From positions 396,288-460,287 of the forward strand of contig JAWKWE010000005.1 in assembly GCA_041397645.1 (NCBI GenBank): a stretch of DNA of 64,000 nt, read 5' to 3'. Positions 35,445 to 44,773 of the stretch are shown in pieces (within the stretch, counting starts at the first letter, position 1; each line of letters opens with the position of its first letter). Origin of the DNA: Hyphomicrobiaceae bacterium. Lineage in GTDB: Bacteria; Pseudomonadota; Alphaproteobacteria; Rhizobiales; Hyphomicrobiaceae. The position numbers were made by a program, and so were the translations under genes. Below the pieces are notes generated by a model. That model had not been told where the DNA came from. It ran no database searches and worked only from the letters and a program-made list of their open reading frames with translations.

Positions 35445-36626
35445 ATGCATGACCTGGCTTTACCTTCCTCCGGACGCGCTTCCGGAGCCGGAGACGCATG
35501 TCTGTTCGGCCTCTCCCTCTGTTCCGGCGCGGGCGGGCTCGACCTCGGGCTCGCCATCGCCATCCCCGGATATCGTGCTGTGGGCCATGTCGAACGGGAA
35601 ACCTTCGCCGCAGCCACTCTCGTGGCGCGGATGGAAGACGCGGCCCTGGATCAGGCTGTTGTCTGGGACGACGTTGGAACCTTCGACGGCCGCCCGTGGC
35701 GCGGCGCGGTGGACATCGTCACAGCGGGCTATCCGTGCCAGCCGTTCTCGGTCGCGGGCAAGCGCCGGGGCGCGGACGATCCGCGCCACCTCTGGCCACA
35801 TGTCGCCCGCATCATCGGCGAGGTCGAACCGCCCTTCGTGTTCCTCGAGAATGTCGCCCATCATCTCCGCCTCGGCTTCCCCGAAGTCGCAGCAGGACTG
35901 GTCGGCATGGGCTACCGCCTTGCGGCAGGCCTCTTCACGGCGGCGGAAGTCGGCGCGCCCCACAAGCGCGAGCGGCTGTTCATCCTCGCCATCCGCGAGG
36001 GGGACGAGTTGGCCGACCCCGCGCGCCTGCTCTGGCACCCGGTCGAGTGGCGGGAACCGGACGGAACTGCTGCGGCTCTGGCCGACGCCGAGGGCCAGTG
36101 CGAACGAGAACCGGCAGACGAAGCCGACGCCCTCGCAGGCAGCGGGTCAGCACGGCATGAACCTGGCGACGACGGCCGCGCTCTGGCCGACGCCGCAGAT
36201 CGACAGTTTCCGCAGCCGGGGTGGCGAACGGCGCGACGAGAAGGGTCTGGACCGCATGGCGCGGGACTGGCCGACGCCGATGGCGAACGATGGCTGCAAG
36301 CCGAGCGCTGGCAACCGGCGGACAGCAGACGTGACCCATTCGGCTGGGATGTGGATGACGCCGACAGCGCGGGATCACAAGGATGGGGCGACGACATTGG
36401 CGAACACGCCGGTGAACGGCCTGCTTGGCCGCCAGGTCCTGGTGACGCCGATGGCTGGGAGCGATACCTCCGAGCCGCGCCGGACCTTGAACCCGCTGTT
36501 CGTCGAGGCGCTGATGGGCTGGCCCACCGGGTGGACCGGCTTCGCCTCTGTGGCAACGGAGTGGTCCCGCTGGTTGCGGCGCATGCGCTGCGAACTCTCG
36601 CGGCTGAACTGCTGGCCGATGGATGA
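35445..36626 (+). CDS. DNA cytosine-5 methyltransferase
   Basis: 393-aa C5 methyltransferase. SAM motif LCSGAGGLDLGL is at about 25-36, the catalytic PCQPFS starts at 97, ENV is at 135-137, and GAPHKRERLFILA follows. A long variable Asp/Ala/Arg-rich region precedes C-terminal LCGNGVVPLVAAHALRTL (motif X). Start ATG at 35445, two bases after the previous stop codon. The 3' half is also open and protein-like in the +1 frame (see next entry). Confidence 0.88.
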   Translation: MHDLALPSSGRASGAGDACLFGLSLCSGAGGLDLGLAIAIPGYRAVGHVERETFAAATLVARMEDAALDQAVVWDDVGTFDGRPWRGAVDIVTAGYPCQPFSVAGKRRGADDPRHLWPHVARIIGEVEPPFVFLENVAHHLRLGFPEVAAGLVGMGYRLAAGLFTAAEVGAPHKRERLFILAIREGDELADPARLLWHPVEWREPDGTAAALADAEGQCEREPADEADALAGSGSARHEPGDDGRALADAADRQFPQPGWRTARREGSGPHGAGLADADGERWLQAERWQPADSRRDPFGWDVDDADSAGSQGWGDDIGEHAGERPAWPPGPGDADGWERYLRAAPDLEPAVRRGADGLAHRVDRLRLCGNGVVPLVAAHALRTLAAELLADG

Positions 36627-36639
36627 GGCAGCGGCATGA
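36073..36639 (+). other. Second open frame inside the C5 methyltransferase 3' half
   Basis: The +1 frame is open from 35440 to 36639. From about 36073 it reads LRLWPTPRASANE, DWPTPMAND, MWMTPTARDHKDG, then RTLNPLFVEALMGWPTGWT and ATEWSRWLRRMR. I remember these repeats and ending from phage DNA methyltransferases, yet the main frame here ends in a proper motif X. No start codon with a ribosome site is evident for this frame alone. It may be a real overlapping product, a frameshift product or a shared ancestry signal. Confidence 0.4.
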
Positions 36640-36860
36640 AGCAGTCCCGCCTCATGTCGCTGGTCGAGTCCGTCGCCAACGTGATCGTCGGCTACGGCGT
36701 TGCGGTTGTGACGCAGATCCTGATCTTCCCGATCTTTGGCCTGCACACGACGCTGGCGCAGAACCTGAAGATGGGCGCGGTCTTCACCATCGTGTCGATA
36801 GCGCGTTCCTTCGCCCTGCGGCGGGTGTTCGAGGCGATCCGGATGCGGAGCGCCAAATGA
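36636..36860 (+). CDS. Small two-helix membrane protein (DUF7220-like)
   Basis: 74-aa protein with two hydrophobic helices (VANVIVGYGVAVVTQILIF and MGAVFTIVSIARSFAL) and a basic tail. It matches a small prophage membrane family annotated DUF7220, as I remember it. The ATG overlaps the end of the alternative methyltransferase frame. A holin-like or superinfection role is conceivable but unsupported. Confidence 0.65.
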   Translation: MKQSRLMSLVESVANVIVGYGVAVVTQILIFPIFGLHTTLAQNLKMGAVFTIVSIARSFALRRVFEAIRMRSAK

Positions 36861-36913
36861 TCGACCGCCGCCCCAGCGGGACGGCGGCCATCGACTTTTC
36901 GGAGTCCGGTGCG

Positions 36914-37501
36914 TCAGGCGGCAGGGAGTTTGTACACGCGCCCCCGATCCTCGACCTTCTCCGAAGTCACTTCGAGCCCGAGCTTCTTCTTCAGCGCCCC
37001 GGCCATCGCCCCGCGGACCGTGTGTGACTGCCAGCCAGTCGCGGCCATGATCTCCTCGATGGTAGCGCCGTCCGGCGCGCGCAGCATGGCGATCAGCGTG
37101 GCCTGCTTGGTGCCCTCGCGCGGCGTGCGCGTCTTGGGCGCGGCCTCGGTCTCGGTGCGGGTGTCCGGCGCGGGCTCCTCAGTCGGCGCGTCGGTCGCGC
37201 CTGCAGGCGCGGTGTTCGCGCTTTCGGGCTCGATCCCGATGGCGGCGAGACCGGCGCCGGTGATGTGCAGGAGGATGGCGCGACCGTCCTCGTCGTTGCG
37301 CCAGACGCGGTTGAGCGCGGCGTCGGCCTTCGTCTGGATCTCCGTCGTCGTCTCGGCGATCAACTCGCGGGAGAGCAGCGCGCCCACCACCTTGGCGGCG
37401 GCGCCTCCGCGCAGGGAGCCGGGGAGCGGCAGGACGTTGCGGTCCTCGCGCTGCGCGGCGGTGCTGAGGATCACGAGCTGAGTGTCGGAAAGCTGGGTCA
37501 T
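36914..37501 (-). CDS. DUF3489 family winged-helix protein
   Basis: 195-aa DUF3489 protein. Residues 1-90 contain LSDTQLVILSTAAQREDRN and a helical region with LLHITGAGLAAIGI. A Thr/Glu/Pro-rich linker follows. The C-terminal winged helix (GTKQATLIAMLRAPDGATIE, then ATGWQSHTVRGAMAG and a KKLGL turn) should bind DNA. It is on the minus strand, opposite to the phage operons, as expected for a regulator. Start ATG 37501 with GGAGACGAAG upstream. Confidence 0.75.
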   Translation of the reverse strand: MTQLSDTQLVILSTAAQREDRNVLPLPGSLRGGAAAKVVGALLSRELIAETTTEIQTKADAALNRVWRNDEDGRAILLHITGAGLAAIGIEPESANTAPAGATDAPTEEPAPDTRTETEAAPKTRTPREGTKQATLIAMLRAPDGATIEEIMAATGWQSHTVRGAMAGALKKKLGLEVTSEKVEDRGRVYKLPAA

Positions 37502-37590
37502 CTTCGTCTCCGTATCGGGGCGCGCGGGATGCGGGCCCTTCTGCGAGGCCGAGCCCGCCGGTCGGCGGGCGGCACCCGAAGTGGTTGATC

Positions 37591-37815
37591 TTACTCGGCG
37601 TATTCGCCCTTGCCGAAGGCGCCGTCGGTGATCTCGCGCAGCTTGGCGCGGTAGTGGTTCAGGGTGCCGACATGGCCCCAGTTGATCTCGTCCGGGTGGG
37701 TCTCGAAATGGTCCGCGCTGAGGGCGGCGAGCCGCTCCAGCATCGCGTCGATCTCGAACTTCGCGGCGATGAAGGCGTCGAGGGCTTTCGTGTTGTCGGT
37801 CGCGCGGCGGGTCAT
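37591..37815 (-). CDS. Small acidic phage protein (74 aa)
   Basis: 74 aa, largely helical (NTKALDAFIAAKFEIDAMLE, ERLAALSADHFE, WGHVGTLNHYRAKLREI). AAGGAG lies about nine bases before the ATG at 37815. It is upstream of the DUF3489 gene on the same strand with 89 bases between. Similar proteins accompany DUF3489 in prophages; no function known to me. Confidence 0.6.
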   Translation of the reverse strand: MTRRATDNTKALDAFIAAKFEIDAMLERLAALSADHFETHPDEINWGHVGTLNHYRAKLREITDGAFGKGEYAE

Positions 37816-37928
37816 CGGGGTGGGCTCCTTGGTGAGTTGCATCGTCCTTGTGGAAGGGACGTTCGCTCCGGTCGCGACGCTTATCAACTCTATAAGCACA
37901 TGACTTCGAATGATAATCGGAGCTGTCT

Positions 37929-38525
37929 ATGCAGGGCATGAGCGAGCGCCAGTACGCCGCCCATGTCGGGCTGTCGCGGGGCGCGATCCAGAAGGCGAAG
38001 GCGGCTGAGCGCCTGGTCCTCTATCCCGACGGCAGCATCAACGCGGCCGCCAGCGACGCCAGACGGGCCGAGACGACGGACCCGTCGAAGACCCGCAAGC
38101 CGCCCGCGCCGAAGCTGAAGCCCGTCCCCGAGGCTGCCGTGGCCGCCGTCGGCGACACGCTGCGCGAACAGGGTCTGGCTGTTCCGGCGGTGGGCGGCGG
38201 CACGACCTTCCTGCAGGCCAAGACCGCGAACGAGGTGCTGAAGGCGCAGGAGCGACGCATCCGGCTCCAGAAGCTGAAGGGAGAGTTGATCGAGCGGGCC
38301 CGCGCGCTGGCGCTGGTGTTCCGGCTGGCGCGGGAGGAACGGGACGCATGGGTGACCTGGCCTGCGCGCGCGGCGGCGCTGATGGCGGCCGAGCTCTCGG
38401 CCTCGTGCAGCGACGCGACGGGCCAGCAGATCGCCGTGGAGCCAGCCGCGATGCAGAAGGTGCTGGAGAAACATGTACGCGCCCACCTCGACGAACTCGC
38501 CGAGGTCCGGCCCGACTTCCGGTGA
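37929..38525 (+). CDS. Terminase small subunit-like protein
   Basis: 198-aa DNA-packaging protein. The N-terminal helix-turn-helix (MSERQYAAHVGLSRGAIQKA) should bind the packaging site. A Pro/Lys/Ala-rich linker and a long helical C-terminal half (TANEVLKAQERRIRLQKLKG and on) resemble Nu1-type small terminases. Its last 53 bases overlap the large-subunit gene in another frame. Confidence 0.78.
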   Translation: MQGMSERQYAAHVGLSRGAIQKAKAAERLVLYPDGSINAAASDARRAETTDPSKTRKPPAPKLKPVPEAAVAAVGDTLREQGLAVPAVGGGTTFLQAKTANEVLKAQERRIRLQKLKGELIERARALALVFRLAREERDAWVTWPARAAALMAAELSASCSDATGQQIAVEPAAMQKVLEKHVRAHLDELAEVRPDFR

Positions 38526-40476
38526 AGATGACGCACTGACGGACTTCGACGGCGCGGGCGAGATCCTGCGCGCCTGGGGCAACGGGCTGCGGCCTGATCC
38601 GGACCTGACCGTCTCGGAATGGGCGGACCGGCACCGCATGCTCTCGGGCCGCGCCTCGGCCGAGCCCGGGCGATACCGCACGGTGCGCACGCCCTACATG
38701 CGCGAGATCATGGACCGGCTGTCGCCCGGCGACCCCACGCAGCGGATCGTGTTCATGAAGGCCGCGCAGGTCGGGGCGACCGAGGCCGGGAACAACTGGA
38801 TCGGCTTCGCGATCCACCAGGCGCCAGGGCCGATGCTCGCGGTCCAGCCGACGGTCGAACTGGCCAAGCGAAACTCGCGCCAGCGGATCGATCCGCTTAT
38901 CGACGAGAGCCCCGAGCTGCGGGAGCGAGTCAAACCGGCCCGGTCCCGCGACGCGGGCAACACGATGCTGTCGAAGGAATTCGCTGGCGGCATCCTGATC
39001 ATGACCGGGGCCAACTCGGCGGTCGGGCTGCGCTCCACCCCGGCGCGCTACATCTTCCTCGACGAGGTCGATGCCTATCCGGCGTCCGCCGACGAGGAAG
39101 GCGATCCGGTCACGCTGGCCGAGGCGCGGTCGCTGACCTTCGCCCACCGGCGCAAGGTGCTGCTGGTCTCGACCCCCACAATCCGGGGGCTGAGCCGGAT
39201 CGAACGGGAATACGAGGCCAGCGACCAGCGGCGGTTCTTCGTGCCGTGCCCGCATTGCGGCCACGCCCAATGGCTGAAGTTCGACCGGCTGCGCTGGCAG
39301 AAAGGCTGCCCGGAGACGGCGGAATATCACTGCGAGGGCTGCGAGCAGCCCATCGCGGAGCACCACAAGACGGCGATGCTGGAGGGCGGCGAATGGCGGG
39401 CGACCGCCACGGCCGCCGATCCGACCACGGTCGGCTATCACCTCTCGGCGCTCTATTCGCCGATCGGCTGGCTGAGCTGGGAGCGGATCGTGCGGGCCTG
39501 GGACGCGGCACAGGGGTCGGACGAGGCGATCAAGGCATTCCGCAACACCATCCTCGGCGAGACATGGGTCGAGACCGGGGAGGCGCCCGACTGGCAGCGG
39601 CTCTACGACCGACGCGAGCGCTGGACATCCGGCACGGTGCCAGCGGGCGGGCTGTTCCTGACCGCCGGGGCCGATGTCCAGAAGGATCGGATCGAGGTCG
39701 ATGTCTGGGCCTGGGGGCGTGGTCTGGAAAGCTGGCTCGTCGATCACGTTGTCATCGAGGGCGGCCCTGATCGGCATGACGCCTGGTCTGAACTGACGGC
39801 GCTGCTGGACAAAAGCTGGCCGCATGAACGCGGCGCGCATCTCAGGATCGCGCGGCTGGCCATCGACACCGGCTACGAGGCCCCGGCGGTCTATTCCTGG
39901 TCGCGGGCGCAGGGGTTTGGGCAGGTGTCGCCGGTGAAGGGTGTCGAGGGGTTCAACCGCTCGAGCCCGGTCTCGGGCCCGACCTTCGTCGATGCGACCG
40001 AGGGCGGCAAGCGGCTGCGGCGCGGGGCGCGGCTCTGGACCGTGGCGGTCTCGACCTTCAAGGCCGAGACCTACCGCTTCCTGCGGCTGGCGCGGCCGAC
40101 CGAGGAGGAGATGGCCGAGGGTGCCGCGTTCCCGCCCGGCTCGGTGCACCTTCCGCACTGGGTCGAGAACGAATGGCTGAAGCAGTTCGTGGCCGAGCAG
40201 CTGGTGACGGTGCGCACGAAGCGCGGCTTCGCCCGGCTGGAATGGCAGAAGCTGCGCGAGCGCAACGAGGCGCTGGACTGCCGGGTCTACGCCCGCGCCG
40301 CCGCCTGGATCGCCGGCGCGGACCGCTGGCCCGACGAGAAATGGCGCGACCTCGAGGATCAGCTCGGGGCGGCCCCCACCGACACCGATCCCGCCGGGCA
40401 GATCAACCGGCCGGGACAGGCCCCGCAGGGCAAGCGCCGCTCCGACTGGCTCGGGCGGCGCGGAGGATGGTTCTGA
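38473..40476 (+). CDS. Phage terminase large subunit (GpA family)
   Basis: 667-aa packaging motor of the lambda GpA family. The ATPase domain has MKAAQVGATEAGNNW as a degenerate Walker A and YIFLDEVDAYP as Walker B. The central CPHCGHAQWLKFDRLRWQ region contains cysteine pairs (CPHC, CEGC). The C-terminal nuclease domain has TAGADVQKDRIEVDVWAWG and AIDTGYEAPAVY. GpA terminases usually make cos ends, so a cos-type genome is likely. The ATG at 38473 is the only good start. Confidence 0.93.
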   Translation: MYAPTSTNSPRSGPTSGEDDALTDFDGAGEILRAWGNGLRPDPDLTVSEWADRHRMLSGRASAEPGRYRTVRTPYMREIMDRLSPGDPTQRIVFMKAAQVGATEAGNNWIGFAIHQAPGPMLAVQPTVELAKRNSRQRIDPLIDESPELRERVKPARSRDAGNTMLSKEFAGGILIMTGANSAVGLRSTPARYIFLDEVDAYPASADEEGDPVTLAEARSLTFAHRRKVLLVSTPTIRGLSRIEREYEASDQRRFFVPCPHCGHAQWLKFDRLRWQKGCPETAEYHCEGCEQPIAEHHKTAMLEGGEWRATATAADPTTVGYHLSALYSPIGWLSWERIVRAWDAAQGSDEAIKAFRNTILGETWVETGEAPDWQRLYDRRERWTSGTVPAGGLFLTAGADVQKDRIEVDVWAWGRGLESWLVDHVVIEGGPDRHDAWSELTALLDKSWPHERGAHLRIARLAIDTGYEAPAVYSWSRAQGFGQVSPVKGVEGFNRSSPVSGPTFVDATEGGKRLRRGARLWTVAVSTFKAETYRFLRLARPTEEEMAEGAAFPPGSVHLPHWVENEWLKQFVAEQLVTVRTKRGFARLEWQKLRERNEALDCRVYARAAAWIAGADRWPDEKWRDLEDQLGAAPTDTDPAGQINRPGQAPQGKRRSDWLGRRGGWF

Positions 40477-40558
40477 GTGAGGACCGGTCCGCGCAGCGGA
40501 TGCGAGGCTCCAGTGGAGCGTCGCAAGGGAACGAACGCACTGAGCGGGAGCGAAGGGC

Positions 40559-40765
40559 ATGGACTGGACGGAAACCGAGCTCTCGGCGCTGCGCCGGGCC
40601 TATGCCAGCGGCACGACCCGGGTCAGCTATGACGGCAAGTCCGTCGACTACGGCTCGGCCGAGGATCTGCTCGCCCGCATCCGGACCATCGAGCGCGCCG
40701 TCGCGGGGACCACGCGGCCGCTGCCGGTGGCCGGGCTCGCGGGCTTTTCGCGCGGTGATCGCTGA
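40559..40765 (+). CDS. Head-tail joining protein gpW
   Basis: 68-aa gpW-family protein that closes the portal vertex and prepares it for the tail in lambda. ETELSALRRAYASGTTRVSYDG and RIRTIERAVAG are typical. It overlaps the portal gene by one base (TGATG). The 82 bases before it hold no gene. Confidence 0.85.
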   Translation: MDWTETELSALRRAYASGTTRVSYDGKSVDYGSAEDLLARIRTIERAVAGTTRPLPVAGLAGFSRGDR

Positions 40766-42285
40766 TGTCGGCCAACTGGTTCGACAGGGCCATTGCCTCC
40801 GTCGCCCCTCGGGCCGCCGCCAGGCGCGTGCTGGCCCGTCAGGCCTTCGAGACCCTGACGCGCGGCTATGACGGGGCCGCGAAAGGGCGACGGACGGACG
40901 GCTGGCGCGCGCCGGGATCCTCGGCCGACACCGAGATCGGCGTGGCCGGGGCGCTCCTGCGCGACCGGATGCGTGATCTGGTGCGCAACAACCCGCATGC
41001 GGCGAAAGCCGTCGCGGTGCTGGTCAACAACATCATCGGCGCGGGGATCATGCCGCGCGCCGCGAGTGGCGATGACAAGCTGGACCGCAAGGTCGACGCG
41101 CTCTTCGAGCGTTGGACAGCGGATTGTGACGCCGATGGCCAGCTCGACTTCTACGGCCTGCAGACGCTGATCTGCCGCGAGATGGTCGAGGCGGGCGAAG
41201 TCCTGGTGCGCCGCCGCCTGCGGCGATCCTCGGACGGCTTGGCCGTTCCGCTGCAATTGCAGGTGCTGGAGGCCGACTTCCTCGACGCCACGAAATCCGG
41301 CGTCCTCGGCGCGGGGCGGTTGGTGCAGGGGATCGAGTTCGACCCGGTCGGCAAGCGCAGGGCCTACTGGCTCCATTCCGAACACCCCGGCGACGCCTAC
41401 GGGGCCTTGCAGAACGGTCTGCAGAGCCGCCCGGTCCCGGCGAGCGAGATCGCCCATGTCTATGAGAAGCAGCGCACGCAGGCGCGCGGGGTTCCCTGGG
41501 GCGCGCCGGTCATACGGTCCCTTCGCGATCTCGACGATTACGAGGTGGCCGAGCTGGTTCGCAAGAAAACCGAGGCCTGCGTCACCGCCATCGTCTTCGG
41601 CGAAGACGAGGCGCAGCAGGGCATCGCGCCCTCCGTGGTCGATGCTGACGGGAACCGGGTCGAGCAGTTCGAACCGGGGCTGATCGCCTATGCGCGTGGC
41701 GGCAAGGACATCCGGTTCAATCAGCCCTCCGCCACCGGCGGCTACGGCGAATACAAGCGCGCCAGCCTGCACACGATCTCGGCCGGGTTCCGTGTGCCCT
41801 ACGAGTTGCTGACCGGGGACCTGTCCCAGGTCAACTATTCCTCGATCCGGGCGGGCCTCGTCGAGTTCCGCCGGATGATCGACGCCGTCCAGTGGCAGCT
41901 GTTCATTCCGATGTTCTGCGCGCCGGTCTGGCGCTGGTTCACGGAAGCGGCATGGGCCGCAGGCCAGATCCCGTCGCCGGATGTCCCGGTCGAATGGCAA
42001 CCGCCGAAGTTCGAGGCGGTCGATCCGCAGAAGGATGCGATGGCGGACCTGCTGGCGATCCGGTCGGGCACCATGACGCTGGCGCAGGCCATCGCCCGGC
42101 AGGGCCGCAACCCCGACGCCGTGCTGGCCGAGATCGCTGCAACCAATGCGAAGCTCGACGACCTCGGCCTCGTGCTCGACAGCGACCCGCGCCGCGTCAC
42201 CAAAACCGGCAGCGCGCAGGCGGGCGACCCGACAGCCCCCGCCGACACGGAAACCACACCGGCGCAGGCCGACCAACAGGACTGA
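40765..42285 (+). CDS. Portal protein (lambda family)
   Basis: 506-aa dodecameric portal through which DNA enters and leaves the head. Family landmarks are RNNPHAAKAVAVLVNNIIGAG near the N-terminus, EVLVRRRLRR, LQVLEADFLD, IAHVYEKQRTQARGVPW, and the downstream LTGDLSQVNYSSIRAGL. The Ala/Thr/Pro-rich C-terminus is normal for this family. Confidence 0.93.
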   Translation: MSANWFDRAIASVAPRAAARRVLARQAFETLTRGYDGAAKGRRTDGWRAPGSSADTEIGVAGALLRDRMRDLVRNNPHAAKAVAVLVNNIIGAGIMPRAASGDDKLDRKVDALFERWTADCDADGQLDFYGLQTLICREMVEAGEVLVRRRLRRSSDGLAVPLQLQVLEADFLDATKSGVLGAGRLVQGIEFDPVGKRRAYWLHSEHPGDAYGALQNGLQSRPVPASEIAHVYEKQRTQARGVPWGAPVIRSLRDLDDYEVAELVRKKTEACVTAIVFGEDEAQQGIAPSVVDADGNRVEQFEPGLIAYARGGKDIRFNQPSATGGYGEYKRASLHTISAGFRVPYELLTGDLSQVNYSSIRAGLVEFRRMIDAVQWQLFIPMFCAPVWRWFTEAAWAAGQIPSPDVPVEWQPPKFEAVDPQKDAMADLLAIRSGTMTLAQAIARQGRNPDAVLAEIAATNAKLDDLGLVLDSDPRRVTKTGSAQAGDPTAPADTETTPAQADQQD

Positions 42286-42290
42286 CCCCT

Positions 42291-44357
42291 ATGGATACAA
42301 TGATCGAACTGCCGGCCCTGCGCCGGTCGGCGGAGCTTGCGCCGAACAGCGTCGACAACGACGCGCGCACCGTCGAGGTGATTTGGTCGGCCGGGGCCCG
42401 CGTCCGTCGCGCCAGTTTCTTCGGCGAGCCCTATGACGAGGAGCTGAGCCTCGATCCGGCCCATGTGCGGCTCGACCGCCTGAACGCGGGTGCGCCGTTC
42501 CTGAAAGTGCACGAGCTTGAAACGCTCGACGCGGTGATCGGCTCGGTCGTGCCGGGTTCGGCGCGGATAGAGAACGGTCGCGGCATCGCGCTGGTACGGA
42601 TCAGCGAGCGTGCCGATGTCGAGCCGATCTGGCGCGACATCCAGGCCGGGCACATCCGTGCGGTCTCCATCGGCTACCAGGTCCACCGCTTCGAGGTCTC
42701 GAAACCCGAGGCCGCGCGCGAGCTTTGGCGGGCGGTGGACTGGACCCCCTTCGAGGTCTCCGCCGTCGCGGTCGGCGCCGACCCGGCAGCGGGCTTCCGC
42801 GCCCAGCACCCCCTTCACGACTGCGTCCTTCACCGCCGGGACGCCCCTTCCACAACGAAAGGACCGATCCCGATGACGGACAAGACCGAAGCCCCGGCGA
42901 GCGACGCCGCAACCCCCGCCACCACCCAGCCGACCGAGCCGGTCGAAACCGAGGACACCCCCATGACCGAGCCGAATGCGGCTGCGCCCGACACGAAGGT
43001 CGCCGCAGTGGAAACCCGGACGCAGCCGAAGCTTCCGAAAACCGATGCCCCTGCGGCACCCGACACCGAGACGGTCGCCACCCGCGCCCGCGAGGCGGAG
43101 CGTGACCGCGTCTCCACGATCTACGATCTGGCCGGGCGGCTGAACCTCGAGCGCAGCTTCGCCGAGGATCTGGTCAAACGCGGCGTCAGCGTCGACGAGT
43201 CCCGCCGCCTGATCCTCGATCAGGTCGCCGCGAAATCGGACGAGACCCGGACCTTCCCGCATGTCTCCGTCCCGCTCGGCGGCCGGGACGAGCGCATCAC
43301 GCGCCGCGATGCCGTGGCCAACGCGCTCCTGCACCGCTACAGCCCGACGCTGTTCCCGCTGGAGGACGCGGCCCGCCAGTATCGCGGCATGACGCTGCTG
43401 GAGCTCGCCCGCGAAAGCCTCGGCAATGCCGGGGTGAACACCCGCGGCCTGTCGCGCGACGAGGTGGCGACGCGCGCGCTGCACTCCACCTCGGACTTCC
43501 CCGAGATCCTGTCGGCCGTCACCAACAAGACTCTGCGGCAGGCCTATGACGCCTATCCCCGCACGTTCATGCTGTTCTGCCGCCAGGTGCTCGCCACCGA
43601 CTTCAAGGCGATGCACCGGGTGCAGCTCGGCGAGGCCCCGCAACTGCTCGAGGTGAGTGAAAGCGGTGAGTTCAAGCGCGGCACGCTCGGCGAGAGCAAG
43701 GAGAGCTACAAGGTCAAGACCTATGGCCGGGTGGTCGCAATCACCCGGCAGGTGCTGATCAACGACGATCTCGACGCCTTCACCCGGATCCCGGCGATGT
43801 ACGGCAACTCCATCGCCCAGCTGGAAAGCGATGTGGTCTGGGGGATCATCACCGCGAACCCGGCGATGGCCGACGGCACGGCGCTGTTCCACGCCAACCA
43901 CAAGAACCTCGCGGGCACCGGCGCGGCGCTGGCCGTCGATGCGGTGGGCGCGGCCCGTGCCGCGATGGCCAAGCAGACCGGCCTCGACAAGAAGACGGTG
44001 CTGAACGTCCGCCCCGCCTTCCTGATCGTGCCCGCCTCGCTGGAACTGAAGGCCGAGCAGCTGGTCGCCCAGAACCTCGTGCCCGCCGCGACGTCCAGCG
44101 TCGTGCCGCAGTCGATCCGAACGCTCGCGCCGATCAGCGAGCCCCGGCTCGACGCAAACAGCGAGACCGCCTGGTATCTGGCCGCCAGCCCGAACCAGAT
44201 CGACACCATCGAGTACGCCTATCTCGAGGGCCAGCAGGGCGCCTACATCGAGACCCGCAACGGCTTCGACGTCGACGGCGTCGAGATCAAGTGCCGCCTC
44301 GACTTCGGCGCCAAGGCCATCGACTGGCGCGGCCTCTACAAGAACCCGGGCGCATAA
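42291..44357 (+). CDS. Prohead protease-major capsid fusion protein
   Basis: 688-aa fusion. Residues 1-180 are a HK97-type prohead protease (EELSLDPAHVRLDRLNAGAP, AVSIGYQVHRFE, WTPFEVSAVAVGADPAAGF). A Thr/Pro/Ala linker follows. From about 260 onward is a Mu-like major capsid domain (TRAREAERDRVSTIYDLAGR, then FMLFCRQVLATDFKAMHRVQ, YGRVVAITRQVLINDDLDAF). Fused forms are known in alphaproteobacterial phages. Processing should release the mature capsid subunit. The ATG at 42291 follows the portal stop by three bases. Confidence 0.92.
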   Translation: MDTMIELPALRRSAELAPNSVDNDARTVEVIWSAGARVRRASFFGEPYDEELSLDPAHVRLDRLNAGAPFLKVHELETLDAVIGSVVPGSARIENGRGIALVRISERADVEPIWRDIQAGHIRAVSIGYQVHRFEVSKPEAARELWRAVDWTPFEVSAVAVGADPAAGFRAQHPLHDCVLHRRDAPSTTKGPIPMTDKTEAPASDAATPATTQPTEPVETEDTPMTEPNAAAPDTKVAAVETRTQPKLPKTDAPAAPDTETVATRAREAERDRVSTIYDLAGRLNLERSFAEDLVKRGVSVDESRRLILDQVAAKSDETRTFPHVSVPLGGRDERITRRDAVANALLHRYSPTLFPLEDAARQYRGMTLLELARESLGNAGVNTRGLSRDEVATRALHSTSDFPEILSAVTNKTLRQAYDAYPRTFMLFCRQVLATDFKAMHRVQLGEAPQLLEVSESGEFKRGTLGESKESYKVKTYGRVVAITRQVLINDDLDAFTRIPAMYGNSIAQLESDVVWGIITANPAMADGTALFHANHKNLAGTGAALAVDAVGAARAAMAKQTGLDKKTVLNVRPAFLIVPASLELKAEQLVAQNLVPAATSSVVPQSIRTLAPISEPRLDANSETAWYLAASPNQIDTIEYAYLEGQQGAYIETRNGFDVDGVEIKCRLDFGAKAIDWRGLYKNPGA

Positions 44358-44437
44358 CCAGCACCCCAACATGCTGAACCCTGAAATGCGGGCGGTCCCA
44401 TCGGGCAGCCCTTCGTCATTCCAAGAGGATCCTCCTG

Positions 44438-44773
44438 ATGAAAAACTTCGTCCAGCCCGGCAACACCATCACGCTGACCGCACCCTATGCCGTCGCCTCC
44501 GGCGATGGCCTGCTCGTCGGTTCCATCTTCGGCATCGCCGCAGGGGACGCCGCCATCGCCGAGCCCGTCGAGGCAGCGCTCACCGGCGTCTTCGACATCA
44601 CCAAGATCGGCTCCCAGGCCTGGACCGCGGGTGCCAGGGTCTATTGGGACGACACCAACAAGCGCACCACCAATGTGGCCACCTCGAACACGCTGATCGG
44701 TGTCGCTACCGAGGCAGTCGCGGGCGGGGCCGGAGATACCATCGGCCGGGTGCGGCTCAACGGCGCGTTCTGA
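44438..44773 (+). CDS. DUF2190 capsid decoration protein
   Basis: 111-aa beta-rich protein of the DUF2190 family, which decorates or cements capsids. MKNFVQPGNTITLTAPYAVA, WTAGARVYWDDTNKRT and IGVATEAVAGGAGDT are typical. It follows the capsid gene by 80 bases containing AGAGGAT before the ATG. It shares a base with the next gene (TGATG). Confidence 0.88.
   Translation: MKNFVQPGNTITLTAPYAVASGDGLLVGSIFGIAAGDAAIAEPVEAALTGVFDITKIGSQAWTAGARVYWDDTNKRTTNVATSNTLIGVATEAVAGGAGDTIGRVRLNGAF

Noticed and set aside
41835..44372. 845-codon open frame on the minus strand
   Set aside because: Antisense to the protease-capsid fusion and portal end; no protein-like domains.
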